Source: Arthrobacter sp. Hiyo8 (GTDB lineage: Bacteria > Actinomycetota > Actinomycetes > Actinomycetales > Micrococcaceae). Taken from it: a stretch of DNA of 64,000 nt. The translations under genes and the position numbers were made by a program. Positions 40,490 through 50,039 of the stretch are shown piece by piece (position 1 is the first letter of the stretch; every line of letters starts with the position of its first letter). Below the pieces are notes generated by a model. The model was not told the DNA's origin, searched no databases, and worked only from the letters and a program-made list of their open reading frames with translations. The DNA lies in the NCBI GenBank assembly GCA_001549895.1, contig AP014719.1:2914001-2978000 (forward strand), written 5' to 3'.

Positions 40490-41637
40490 AGGCCGGCGTT
40501 GTAGACGTCTAGTCCGAAGCGGTTCAGCCCAGGGGTGCCTGCGTAGCCGAGATACGGGAGGCCGAAGGTGTCTTCAATGCTGGCCAGCAGACTGTAGTGG
40601 TTGTACGGCGTGGTGGACCAGGTGCCGCCCTTGGTGAAGGGGGAGATGACCAAAGCGCCGACCCGGCCGCCGCCCTGTCCGACAATCCCGGGAAGCGGGG
40701 AGTTGGGCCCGGGGCCCTCGCCGCAACACGCGGAAGCGTCTGATTGGGGGCTGTCGGATTCGTCGAAGGTGATCACCAGGACGCCGTCCTGGCGGAAGGC
40801 GGGAGACGAGGTGATCAGCGGAACGTACTGCTTCAGCCAGGCATCGGCGCTGGTCAGGCCGCCGGGCTGTCCGTCAACGCAGGGGGAGTCGTGTCCGTCA
40901 TGGCAAAGGTTCGGCGTGATCATGGACAGGTTGGGCGTGGTGGAGACCGAAGCGAGATCGGTCTTCAGGTCTCCGAGGTCCACGTTGTTCTTCGCACAAT
41001 CCGGCGACCCCGTGATCCCCGCGAAGTAGACAAAGGGGTTGTGGCGGGCCGCGTACTGGTCCCCGACCCTTGCTTTCTGGGTGTCATCGGGTGCGCCGAG
41101 GGCCGGGTGGCGGCACGGTGTGCCCATGTCCTCCATGTAGCCCTTCCAGGTCTTGCCCGCTGCCGTCAATTGGCCTGCCACCGTGGGCACATCGGCGGGG
41201 AAGACGCAGCCGTCCCCAACGGCCTGGCCGGGATCTGCTGTTCCGGTCTTCGCGAACGGGGAGTACGTCTGGCAATCGGCCTGCATCTGCGGGTTGGGTC
41301 CTTGACCGGAAATCTGGGCGACGTAGTTCGGCTGCGAGTTGTGTGCCGTGCCGAAATACTGGTTCAGCAGGACGCCTTGGTTGCGCAGTGTGGTGGAAAG
41401 GTACGGTGCCGCCGAACCCGGTCCCCATGTGGTGTCGTACCCCTTGTTCTCGAGGTTGATCACGAACACGTGCTTGGCTCCCGGGAGGTACCCGGAGCTC
41501 TGGACGGTTTGGGGTTCGCTCGCTTGTGCCTCGGTCTGCTGCAATCCGAAGGCGATGCAGGAGGCGCCCAGCAGGACGACCAGCAGCGCAGTGAATCCGA
41601 GCCGCATCCTGGAAATGGCGAAGTTCTTGAAGGTCAT
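40486..41637 (-). CDS. Exported phosphoesterase (acid phosphatase AcpA-like)
   Basis: A 383-residue PF04185-type phosphoesterase. The N-terminal hydrophobic helix (LGFTALLVVLLGASCIAFGL) acts as a signal or anchor. Catalytic region: HVFVINLENKGYDTTWG with a Thr/Asn nucleophile region, PNYVAQISGQG, GYMEDMG and VLVITFDESDSPQSD. It probably releases phosphate from extracellular esters. The ATG overlaps the stop of the preceding phospholipase-like gene (ATGA). The frame is intact. Confidence 0.82.
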   Translation of the reverse strand: MTFKNFAISRMRLGFTALLVVLLGASCIAFGLQQTEAQASEPQTVQSSGYLPGAKHVFVINLENKGYDTTWGPGSAAPYLSTTLRNQGVLLNQYFGTAHNSQPNYVAQISGQGPNPQMQADCQTYSPFAKTGTADPGQAVGDGCVFPADVPTVAGQLTAAGKTWKGYMEDMGTPCRHPALGAPDDTQKARVGDQYAARHNPFVYFAGITGSPDCAKNNVDLGDLKTDLASVSTTPNLSMITPNLCHDGHDSPCVDGQPGGLTSADAWLKQYVPLITSSPAFRQDGVLVITFDESDSPQSDASACCGEGPGPNSPLPGIVGQGGGRVGALVISPFTKGGTWSTTPYNHYSLLASIEDTFGLPYLGYAGTPGLNRFGLDVYNAGL

Positions 41638-42899
41638 GGCAGGGTCCATCCGTCCGCAAGTGCTTTCTGTTTCAGGCCGGCCCACTCTTCCTCCGCCGGC
41701 GGCCCGACAGGCGAGCAGGCCGGTCCGGCGGCATAAGGCGGCACGAGGTACGTGGGAGCGGTCAAATTGGGTGCTGATTGGAAATCAAGCACTTCGGCGA
41801 TGTTGCGCGCGGCATTGTCCCGAGGCGTCAGGGCTTGAAGCCCCCAGCGCCACTCGATGGCCTTCAGGATTGAGGTGTGGTCGTAGGTATCGTGCGCCAC
41901 GAATTGCCTGCGGGCGCGCGGAGAAATGACCATGGACGGGACGCGGAAGCCGCGCCGGGCGGTATCCGGATTGCTGTCCGGTGCCGTTTCCGGTGGCACG
42001 TGGTCGTAGAACCCGCCCCATTCGTCGTAGTTGACCACCAGCATGGTGTTCGCCCAGTTGGGGCTTTTGGTCACGGCGTTGTAGACCTCCGCCAGGAAGA
42101 GCTCGCCCGAGCGGATGTCGGCGTGCGGGTGGTCGTCGCCGGAGGTTCCGCTGGACTCATCCGTGAAGCGCGGATCCACGAAGGACACCGAGGGGAGCTT
42201 GCCGGAACTGCAGTCGCTGAGGAACTCGGCGTAGGGCCTGGAGATGCCGAGGTACTTTGTTCCCCAGAGGGCGGTAAAGGGAACGTCGCCGTAGTAGTAC
42301 TTTCCCTGAACGCCGGCGGCTGCCAAGCGGTCCCAGATCGTGGGCAGGGTGCTGGTGACGGTCGAGTTATGGAGCCTGTCCGTGGCCGCAGAGTGCTGGT
42401 AGAAGCGGTTCGGATACGTTTCGGCGAGGGTGGCTGCGAAATAGCGGTCGCAGACGGTCCAGTCGGGACCCGCTTGACGCCAGAAGTCGAGGTCGCTCGA
42501 ATCGTAGTATCCCACGGCGAATTCATCGTTCTCGCCTGCCCGCAGCCAGCCGTCGTTCTTGCCGTTGTTGAACTGGATCCGGCCGCCCTCGTAGGAATGG
42601 TCAGGGTCCGGATGCCCACAGCCCTGGAAATCCGTCAGGTGGTGGGTTGTATGCGGAATGCCGTAGCGGTCAACGAACGTCAGTCCGGCCTGTTTTCCGT
42701 CCGCGCCAGGCATCCAGCCAAGGAAATGGTCGAACGAGCGGTTTTCCATCATCACGACGATGATGTGGTCGATGCCTGAGGAACCGGGCTGTGGAAGTGC
42801 GGTTACGGCGGGCACGGTCCTCACGGTGGCGCCGCTGACAAGCGTCGCAGCCGTGGCAGATCCGGCAACGGACAGGAAGTTGCGTCTTGTGAAGTTCAC
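41634..42899 (-). CDS. Phospholipase C-like phosphoesterase, Tat-exported
   Basis: A 421-residue protein of the non-haemolytic phospholipase C family. The twin-arginine start MNFTRRNFLSVAG shows Tat export. Core motifs: HIIVVMMENRSFDHFLGWMP, LAETYPNRFYQHSA, SVSFVDPRF, VVNYDEWGGFYDHVPP and RRGFRVPSMVISPRARR. It is translationally coupled to the second phosphoesterase downstream, so both are likely secreted under one control (phosphate or lipid scavenging). The frame is intact. Confidence 0.85.
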   Translation of the reverse strand: MNFTRRNFLSVAGSATAATLVSGATVRTVPAVTALPQPGSSGIDHIIVVMMENRSFDHFLGWMPGADGKQAGLTFVDRYGIPHTTHHLTDFQGCGHPDPDHSYEGGRIQFNNGKNDGWLRAGENDEFAVGYYDSSDLDFWRQAGPDWTVCDRYFAATLAETYPNRFYQHSAATDRLHNSTVTSTLPTIWDRLAAAGVQGKYYYGDVPFTALWGTKYLGISRPYAEFLSDCSSGKLPSVSFVDPRFTDESSGTSGDDHPHADIRSGELFLAEVYNAVTKSPNWANTMLVVNYDEWGGFYDHVPPETAPDSNPDTARRGFRVPSMVISPRARRQFVAHDTYDHTSILKAIEWRWGLQALTPRDNAARNIAEVLDFQSAPNLTAPTYLVPPYAAGPACSPVGPPAEEEWAGLKQKALADGWTLP

Positions 42900-43047
42900 G
42901 CCAAGCAGTGCATCACGGAATGATTACGGGAACAACCGATAGTCGGCTATTTAGTACAGAGTTTGCCCAGAGTTAATTTCAGGTGAATATTAATCACTTG
43001 AATGGATTTTGAAGGTGGCCCAAACTCGTTTGGGCTTCTAGGCTGGG

Positions 43048-44531
43048 ATGATGACAAGCCACGACGCAACAGCCGGCATACTGCAACGCCCCTATCTCCT
43101 GGCGACGGCGGGTGCCTGTGCGTTGGTCTTCCTGGCAGCGTTCGAATCCATGGCCGTCACTACCATCATGCCGCTCGTGAGCCGCGATCTGGACGGTGCC
43201 GGACTCTATGCGTTGGCCTTCGCCGGTCCGCTCGCCACGGGCGTGATCGGCATGGTGGCCGCAGGAAACTGGGCGGACAGGCGTGGGCCGGCCGCCCCGC
43301 TGTACGCATCCGTTGCGCTGTTCGCGGCCGGGCTGCTCATCGCCGGTACCGCGCTTTCCATGCAGATGCTCGTGGCCGGCAGGCTGGTCCAAGGCCTCGG
43401 CGGAGGCGCCATGACCGTGGCGCTGTATGTGGTGATCGCCCGGGTCTACCCGCCAGGTTGCATGCCCAAGTCTTTGCCGCGTTCTCGGCGGCCTGGGTCA
43501 TTCCCTCGATGATCGGTCCCTTCGCCGCCGGCGTGGTTGCCGAGTTGAGCAGTTGGCACTGGGTGTTCCTCGGGTCGTGGGTTTGGTGGTTCCGGCCTTG
43601 GCAATGATCCTTCCCGCCATGCGGGGGGTGCGGTCCACGCCGGACGCGCGGGAGGCGGGCTCCTCGGAGCCAGGCTCCCCAAGGCGGGCGCCGGAGAGGC
43701 GGAGCCTGGAGGCGCCGATGTTCCTTGGGCCTTCGGCCGCATGGGGTGGGCCGCGCTCGCCGCCCTTGCGGTTCTCGGCCTGAACCTCTCCGGACAGCTG
43801 CCCGGCGTCGGATGGGTGATTGCCGCCGTCGCGCTCGTCATCGCCATGCTGGCAGTGGGGCCGCTGGTCCCGCGCGGCACGCTCGGCGCGCACCGCGGAT
43901 TGCCAAGCGTCATCCTCATGCGCGGAGTTGCCTCAGCAGCCTTCTTCGGTACCGAGGTTTACGTGCCGTACCTCCTCACGGAGCGGTACTCGTTCTCCCC
44001 GGCATTCGCCGGACTTGCGCTGACGGGATCGGCGATTGCCTGGGCAGCGGCGTCCGCGGTCCAGGGCCGCATGGGTTCCCGGCTCGGCAACGCCCTTGCA
44101 GTCAAGATCGGGTCTGCGCTGGTGCTCGGTTCGGTGGTCATCGTCCTCGTGACCACGGTGCTCGCGTGGCCGCCGGAGTGGCGATTGCGGGCTGGCTGTT
44201 CGCGGGCGCCGGGATGGGCCTGATGTACCCGCGGTTGAGTGTCATGACCCTGGCGCTCTCCAAGCCCGAGGATCAAGGCTTCAACAGTTCTGCGATGTCC
44301 ATCTCCGATTCCCTCGGCGGCGCCCTCTCGCTCGCCGTGACGGGTCTCGTCTTCAGTGCGCTGACGACGACGGCGGGTTCCTTCGCGGGGGTGTTCGTCC
44401 TGACGTCGGCCATCGCCGTCGTCGGGCTCGTCATTGCGCCACGGGTCGCGGCCCGGCGGCCTTCTGGTGCTGAACATGCGGTGGACGCCGAGGCGCACCG
44501 CGCAGCCGAAGCGGACGACGTGCGGGCCTAG
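43048..44531 (+). CDS. MFS transporter (drug exporter type)
   Basis: A membrane transporter of about 495 residues. N-terminal spans: LATAGACALVFLAAFESMAV with the antiporter loop GNWADRRGPAAPLYASV, and MLVAGRLVQGLGGGAMTVAL. Middle: AFSAAWVIPSMIGPFAAGVV. C-terminal half: GVASAAFFGTEVYVPYLLTE, AGAGMGLMYPRLSVMTLALS. It probably exports a hydrophobic compound. At least four lost bases break it (near 43465, 43580, 43725 and 44168). ATG 43048 or 43051 begins it. The stop overlaps the convergent methyltransferase gene by 4 bases. Confidence 0.8.
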
Positions 44532-45250
44532 GACGTGTGAGCCCCGGATGTCCGGGTGGCCCGGAGCACGCTGTCGATGGTGGTGGCGTGTTGGCCGTCA
44601 GGGCCCGTCACCGCGCGTTCGCGGGAATCGGCAACGTTGATCCGCCACGTCTCCGGACCGTTTGTGAGCGCCTCGACCAAGTCCTCGGGAGTGAAGAACT
44701 TGTCTTTCATGTCCTTGTGCCCGCTCCACGGAGTCAGGCCATCCGGATGATGCCCGACAACCAACAAAGCGCCGCCGGGAGCCACGGCCGCCGCAGCCGA
44801 GGCCAGGAAATCGCGCCACGGAAGAAGCGGAGAATGCAGGAATTGGGAGGACACCAGATCGAAGCCAGCTTCCGGGTGCCACGAGCCGAAATTCCGTTGC
44901 AGCCACGTGATCCGGTCCGGTAGCCCGACGTCGACGGCATGGGCTTCTGCCCGTTCAAGCGCGACGGCGGAGACGTCCACCGCGGTCACCGTCCAGCCGT
45001 GCTGGGCGAGCCAGATGGCGTCCGCACCCTCCCCGCATCCGAGATCCAGGGCGGTGCCGGGAGCCAGTCCCTTGGCTTCCGCGATGAGTTGCGGATTGGG
45101 ATTCCCGCTCCACCTCTTCGTCTTCTCCCGGTAGACCTCGTCCCAAAACTGCGCCGGGTCGGCGTCCTGGTCAGGGTTGCTGTGAAGGTGGGCTCCGCTG
45201 TCGTGGATTTCGCCGTGAAGGTGGGCTCCGCCGTCGTGCTGGTGCGTCAT
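44528..45250 (-). CDS. SAM-dependent methyltransferase with His-rich N-terminus
   Basis: A 240-residue class I methyltransferase: motif I GTALDLGCGEGADAIWLA, post-I VTAVDVSAVALERA, motif IV FDLVSSQFLHS and motif VI GALLVVGHHPDG. Its first 24 residues hold two near-repeats (DGGAHLHGEIH and DSGAHLHSNPD), with seven His in total, suggesting metal binding. Core features resemble TehB/thiopurine-type detoxifying methyltransferases; the substrate is unknown. The frame is intact. Confidence 0.8.
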   Translation of the reverse strand: MTHQHDGGAHLHGEIHDSGAHLHSNPDQDADPAQFWDEVYREKTKRWSGNPNPQLIAEAKGLAPGTALDLGCGEGADAIWLAQHGWTVTAVDVSAVALERAEAHAVDVGLPDRITWLQRNFGSWHPEAGFDLVSSQFLHSPLLPWRDFLASAAAAVAPGGALLVVGHHPDGLTPWSGHKDMKDKFFTPEDLVEALTNGPETWRINVADSRERAVTGPDGQHATTIDSVLRATRTSGAHTS

Positions 45251-45298
45251 GGCTCAAGCGTGCCCTGATGTGGCCCGCGAGGCAACGCCTGTCCCCAC

Positions 45299-45362
45299 CC
45301 AACTGACTCGCAGTTGTTGTCGTTATAAGCACTCAAAACGACAACAACTGCGAGCTACTTGG
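45299..45362. repeat. Intergenic palindromic repeat family B, copy 2
   Basis: CAACTGACTCGCAGTTGTTGTCGTT pairs with AACGACAACAACTGCGAG across TATAAGCACTCAA. It shares more than 40 of about 62 positions with the copy at 36702-36765. It lies between the divergent methyltransferase and helicase genes. Confidence 0.8.
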
Positions 45363-45414
45363 GGGAACACCGCCTGCGTGAACCTGCCCTGTGGAAAGGC
45401 CCGCGGCCCGCGGA

Positions 45415-45501
45415 TGCTAGAATAGATCTACTTGATGTGCAGTGATGCCCGCTTAGTCCCCGAATTTGGCTTGGTTCCAAAGTTGGGAAGTGGGCTTTTT
45501 T
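45415..45501 (+). promoter_or_regulatory. Helicase promoter and leader hairpin with T-run (attenuator candidate)
   Basis: TGC-TAGAAT (45415-45423) is an extended -10 box. Just after the expected start, GCCCGCTTAGTCCCC (45447-45461) pairs with TTGGGAAGTGGGC (45483-45495) and is followed by TTTTTT (45496-45501), an intrinsic terminator layout. The helicase ATG is 165 bases further on, so the leader is about 235 bases with a built-in stop signal. The remaining leader (45502-45665) shows no clear gene. Confidence 0.6.
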
Positions 45502-45665
45502 CATGTGAGAGGCACATCCTGCGTCGATGAACGCGTTTTCTCTGGTCCCGGCCACGGCTTATTGCCTACCGGTCGATCACTGACTTTTTCCTCGGCGAAC
45601 CCTTGGCCCAACCGGCGTCGGGGGACGATGTCCGTTGGACACCGCCAGAAAGACCCTTGAAACAC

Positions 45666-47397
45666 ATGACTACTTTTGCTGCCCTTGGCACGCCCAAGGC
45701 CATCGCCGAGTCCCTCGCTGCAGATGGCATTGAAGAAGCTTTCCCCATCCAGGTCAAGACCCTCCCGGATACGCTCGCAGGCCGCGACGTCCTGGGCCGT
45801 GGCCGCACCGGCTCCGGTAAGACCATCGCTTTCGCTATCCCGCTTGTGGCACGTCTCGCCGAGCGCGAAGCCAAGCACTTCCGCAAGCCCGGCCGCCCAT
45901 GGGACTGGTCCTCGCGCCGACCCGTGAGCTGGCCACCCAGATCAACGCCACCATCGAACCGATGGCCAAGGCCATGGGCCTGAACACCACGGTCATCTAC
46001 GGCGGCATCTCGCAGGCACGCCAGGAAAAGGCGCTGCGCGCCGGCGTCGACATCGTCATCGCTTGCCCGGGCCGCCTCGAGGACCTCATCCGCCAGCGCA
46101 TCCTGACCCTCGAAGCCGTCGAGATCACCGTCCTGGACGAGGCCGACCACATGGCAGACCTCGGCTTCCTCCCGGTGGTCAAGAAGCTCATGGACATGAC
46201 CCCCACCCAGGGCCAGCGCCTGCTCTTCTCTGCGACGTTGGACAACGGTGTTGACAAACTGGTCAACCGTTACCTGTCCAACCCGCTGACCCACTCCGTG
46301 GACGACCCCCAGGCCGCCGTCACCACCATGGAGCACCACGTCCTGGTGGTCAACGACCAGACCGTCAAGAAGCAGCTGATCGTGGAGCTGGCCTCCGGCG
46401 CCGGCCGCCGCGTCCTCTTCATGCGGACCAAGCACCACGCCGCAAGCTTGCCAAGACTCTGACCGACTGCGGCATCCCCGCCGTCGACCTTCACGGCAAC
46501 CTGTCGCAGAATGCCCGTGACCGCAACCTCGCCGAGTTCTCCAGCGGTGAGGTCCGGGTCCTGGTGGCCACCGACGTCGCGGCCCGCGGCGTGCACGTCG
46601 ACGACGTCGAACTCGTCATCCACGTCGACCCGCCCACAGAGCACAAGGCTTACCTGCACCGCTCTGGCCGTACGGCCCGCGCAGGTTCCGACGGCACCGT
46701 GGTCACGCTGACGCTCCCCGAGCAACAGTCCGACGTCAAGAAGCTCATGAAGGCTGCCGGCGTCGACGTCTCGTTCGAACGTGTCACGGCCAACTCTCCC
46801 CTGATTGCCGAGCTCGTGGGCCAGGTCGCCGACAAGGTTGATCCCCGCACTCGTGCGGCACTGCTCGCAGCGAAGACCCAGCAGCCGGGCGGCGGCACAT
46901 CCACCGGTGCCAACGCCCAGCGCAAGCGCAACCGCCGCACCACCCAGGCTGCACCCACTGCGGGTGGCCGTGGTGGTCGCGGTGGCCGTGGCAAGGTTGC
47001 GGCCGAGCCCGTGCGCACCGACATCAACCGCGCTGAGCGCCGCGCAGCAGCGAACGACGACGTCGCCCGCAGCACGCGTGGACGCGGCAACGCAGCTTCC
47101 GCTCACCGCAACGACGTTCCTGCTGCTCGTGGCCAAGGTGCGCAGGGTGGTCGCAGCGGACGCCCGGCAACCGGCCAGCGTGCAGCCGCAGGCAACCGCT
47201 CGGCGTCGGCCCCGCGCACGGAATCCGCAACTTCAACGCGCACCGGTGGCAACAAAGCTGTCTGGTCCTCGAACACGGGTGGCAACTCCGGTGGCTCCTA
47301 CGGCTCGGGCTCGGGCAATTCAGGTGCCGGTCGTCCGGCCCGCAGCGGCCCGCGCCGTGCCTCGGCTCCGGCGTCGAACGAGCGCCGCGGCCGCTAA
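45666..47397 (+). CDS. DEAD-box RNA helicase
   Basis: An ATP-dependent RNA unwinding enzyme, about 578 residues. Q-motif/motif I: GIEEAFPIQVKTLPDTLAG, GRGRTGSGKT; Ia LAPTRELATQ; II VLDEADHMADLGF; III LLFSATLD; V VLVATDVAARGVHV; VI HRSGRTARAG. The tail of about 170 residues is rich in Arg, Gly, Ala and Thr (RGG-like), probably for RNA contact. Lost C bases lie near 45898 (CGCCC-ATGG) and near 46439 (CACGCC-GCAAG). The long leader suggests cold- or stress-dependent control. Confidence 0.93.
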
Positions 47398-47434
47398 GCC
47401 GCGCGGGGTCTAGGGGCTCCCGTCCCCGTAGGGA

Positions 47435-48085
47435 CTACCACCCGCGTTCGCGCCATTCCGCAAGGTGTGGCCGCTCTGCACCGAGCGTGGTCGGATCTCC
47501 ATGGCCCGGATGCACCACGGTGTCGTCCGGGTAGGCCTCGAACAGCCGTTCGCTCACATCGTTCAACAGCGACGTGAAGCGGGCGGCATCGTTCTGCGTG
47601 TTGCCAACTCCTCGGGGGAACAACGAGTCGCCGCTGAAAATGTGCGCTGGCCCTTCGGGGTCCAGGTACACGTAGGCGATCGAACCCGGGGTGTGGCCGC
47701 GCAGGTGCACAGCGGTGATGTCGAAACCGTCGAAGTTTCCCACGTCCCCATGGTGCAACTGCACGTCCACGGGCACTGGGAGCGCGTCGGCGTCGTCCAC
47801 TCCGGCCGAGGTCTTCGCGCCCGTAGCTTCCACTAACCCGGGCAGCGCGCGGACGTGGTCCCAATGCTGGTGGGTGGTGGCGATGAGGGCAAGTTTCGGT
47901 GGCGATGCGGCGTCGGCGACCGACTCCGCAAGCATTGCTTGGATCGCCGGAAGGTCGTCCGCGGCGTCGATCAGGAGTTGCGCGCCGCTTGCCTTGGCGG
48001 TGAGCAGGTACACGTTGTTGTTCATCTCGCTGACCGAGATTCGCCGGATGGTGATGTCACGCAGTGAATGAATGAGTGAGTCCAT
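47435..48085 (-). CDS. MBL-fold metallo-hydrolase (glyoxalase II-like)
   Basis: A 216-residue metallo-beta-lactamase fold enzyme. Metal ligands: THQHWDH (HxHxDH), then HLRGHTPGSIAYV and FSGDSLF, and the last His in VVHPGHGDPTTL. It probably hydrolyses a thioester such as S-lactoyl or S-formyl thiols; the thiol partner in Actinobacteria would be mycothiol. The frame is intact. Minus strand, about 35 bases beyond the helicase stop (convergent). Confidence 0.85.
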   Translation of the reverse strand: MDSLIHSLRDITIRRISVSEMNNNVYLLTAKASGAQLLIDAADDLPAIQAMLAESVADAASPPKLALIATTHQHWDHVRALPGLVEATGAKTSAGVDDADALPVPVDVQLHHGDVGNFDGFDITAVHLRGHTPGSIAYVYLDPEGPAHIFSGDSLFPRGVGNTQNDAARFTSLLNDVSERLFEAYPDDTVVHPGHGDPTTLGAERPHLAEWRERGW

Positions 48086-48121
48086 TCGTCCACTCTACGG
48101 AAGCCGCCTGCGGCTCACCGA

Positions 48122-49134
48122 CTACTCGCGGCCCTGCGAAACCCAGGTGGGATCCGCGGACCGTGAGCCGACGACGGCGTCCGCCGTCGAGCACGTCCAG
48201 TTGGGCGGCACTCAACTCGAGCGACAAGGCACCCAGGTTCTCATCGAGGCGGTGCGCTTTGCGCGTTCCGGGGATGGGACCACGCTGAGCTGGAGGCGGC
48301 GGCCCTGGGCGTAAAGCCAGGCCAGAGCCACCTGGGCGGGAGTTGCCTCCCGGCCGGTGCTCTCGGACAGCTCGGCGGCCACGGCCCGCACTGCGGCAAC
48401 AACTGCCTGGTTGGCGTCGAGTGCGCCGTCCGCAAAACGGGGGATGCGGTGCCGGAAATCGTTCTCGCCGAGTTGCTCGGCGCTGACGGTGCCGGTGAGG
48501 AATCCCCGGCCAAGCGGCGAATAGGGTACGAAGCCCACACCCAGCTCTGCCGCGGTCGGGACGACGTTGCGCTCAACGTCGCGGCTCCAGATGGACCACT
48601 CGCTCTGCACGGCCGCGATCGGGTGCACGGCGTTGGCTTCCCTCAGCTCCTCGGCTGTCACTTCCGACAGGCCAAGGTGCCGGACTTTGCCAGCCCGGAC
48701 AAGCTCTGCCATGGCCTCCACGGTTTCCACAATCGGAACGCGGAGGTCGCGGCGGTGCATGTAGTAGAGGTCGATGACGTCGGTGCCCAGGCGGCGGAGG
48801 CTCGCTTCCGCCGCCTGGGCCACGTACGCGGTATCTCCCCGGACATCGGTGTAGCCTCGCGCGGGTTGCCCACGATGCCGAACTTGGTGGCCAACTGAAC
48901 CTCGTCGCGTCGGTCCCTCAGCAGCTTCGCGATCAGTTCTTCGTTGTCGCCCGCGCCGTAAATATCGGCGGTGTCAATGAAGCTGATGCCTGCATCCACG
49001 GCGTGATGCAGCGTCTTGAGGGATGCGGCGGGATCCACCTCGCCGTACACGGGGGTCAATGCCATCCCGCCGAAACCGAGGGGGCTCACGGTCAGGCCGT
49101 CACCGAGTTGTACGTTCGTGGTTTCCGGGCTCAT
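48122..49134 (-). CDS. Aldo/keto reductase
   Basis: An NADPH-dependent carbonyl reductase of the (alpha/beta)8 AKR family: GFGGMALTPVYG at the start, catalytic region FIDTADIYGAGDNEELIAKL with Tyr, LATKFGI with Lys, then LGTDVIDLYYMHRRDLRVPI and YSPLGRGFLTGT. Full length is about 335 residues. Lost bases: near 48830-48850, near 48275 (GTCCC-ATCCC), and one close to the end; the stop at 48122 is the best restored end. ATG 49134 has GGAG upstream. Confidence 0.85.
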
Positions 49135-49205
49135 GGTAATTCTCCTTCGCCGAGTGTTTCGTCTCACCTGCTGGCAACTCCGTGGCCCGGGGGAGTATTC
49201 CGCGC

Positions 49206-49571
49206 TTATCGTTGGGCGGGCTCGCTCACTTCTTCACGCTTCTCCGTGGGAAGGGCCTTCAACCCGGCCGCGCAACCCACGATTCCCGCAATGAACAGCA
49301 GCTTGAGCGGGCTGGCCGGTTCGACGCCGGTGGCCATCGCCCAGCCAACGGTCAGTGCTGCCCCGATCCCGACCCAGACGGCGTACGCCGTGCCCAGGGG
49401 AATCCGTTTTACTGCGATGCCGAGTCCGATCATGCTGAGGCTTGCCGTGACGGCGAAGACCACGGTGGGGAGGGCTTCGCTGAAGCCGTCGGACAGCCCG
49501 AGAGCCGTCGCCCATACAGCTTCGAGCACGGCGGAGGCCAGCAGAATGGCCCATGCGAACTTGGCGGTCAT
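49206..49571 (-). CDS. SMR family exporter subunit, second of a pair
   Basis: A 121-residue four-helix small multidrug resistance protein: ILLASAVLEAVWATALGLSD with the membrane Glu of helix 1, GFSEALPTVVF, then GTAYAVWVGIGAALTVGWAM. The tail adds a charged KREEVSEPAQR. It starts 2 bases after the stop of the other SMR gene, so the two probably form a heterodimer like EbrAB or YkkCD. Transported compounds could be guanidinium or quaternary amines. The frame is intact. Confidence 0.88.
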   Translation of the reverse strand: MTAKFAWAILLASAVLEAVWATALGLSDGFSEALPTVVFAVTASLSMIGLGIAVKRIPLGTAYAVWVGIGAALTVGWAMATGVEPASPLKLLFIAGIVGCAAGLKALPTEKREEVSEPAQR

Positions 49572-49573
49572 GG

Positions 49574-49888
49574 CTACGCCACCACTTTCAAGCCGACCAC
49601 GCACACACCGATTCCGGCGAGCAGGAGCAGCCGGGCCGCCGTCGGGCGCTCAACTTTGGTGATCATCGCGTATGCCGCCGTGAGGACGACGCCGACTCCC
49701 ACCCACACCGCATACGCGGTTCCGGTGGGGATGGATTGCATCGCGAAGGCCAGGCCCGCGGTACTCGCAACCACGGTGACGAGGAAGACGGCTGAGGGCA
49801 GCGGCTTGCGGAAGCCCTTGGAGCGGTGGAGAGCTGCGGCCCAGACGGCCTCTAGAGCGCCGGACAGAATGAGGATTAACCACGACAT
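49574..49888 (-). CDS. SMR family exporter subunit, first of a pair
   Basis: A 104-residue four-helix SMR protein: LILILSGALEAVWAAALHRS with the essential Glu in helix 1, KGFRKPLPSAVF, GTAYAVWVGVGVVLTAAYAM and RLLLLAGIGVCVVGLKVVA. The GTAYAVW motif is family-wide. It is transcribed first in the pair. In the 150 bases upstream I do not recognise a guanidine riboswitch. The frame is intact. Confidence 0.88.
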   Translation of the reverse strand: MSWLILILSGALEAVWAAALHRSKGFRKPLPSAVFLVTVVASTAGLAFAMQSIPTGTAYAVWVGVGVVLTAAYAMITKVERPTAARLLLLAGIGVCVVGLKVVA

Positions 49889-50039
49889 GACAGATCCTTT
49901 GGCCAGTCTTGTCGCGTGCCGGGTACTGAACCGTCGTCCGGAGGTCCCTCTGCGGGCCTTCCTTCGAGGCTAGCAAATCCCGACGCCGGGTGGCCAGCTT
50001 TGGTGGCGAGCCTCACCAAGGGACATGTCGCCGCTGGGA

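Noticed and set aside
49889..50039. Guanidine riboswitch upstream of the SMR pair
   Set aside because: I looked for the conserved ykkC and mini-ykkC elements and could not match them. A covariance search would be needed to exclude a divergent one.
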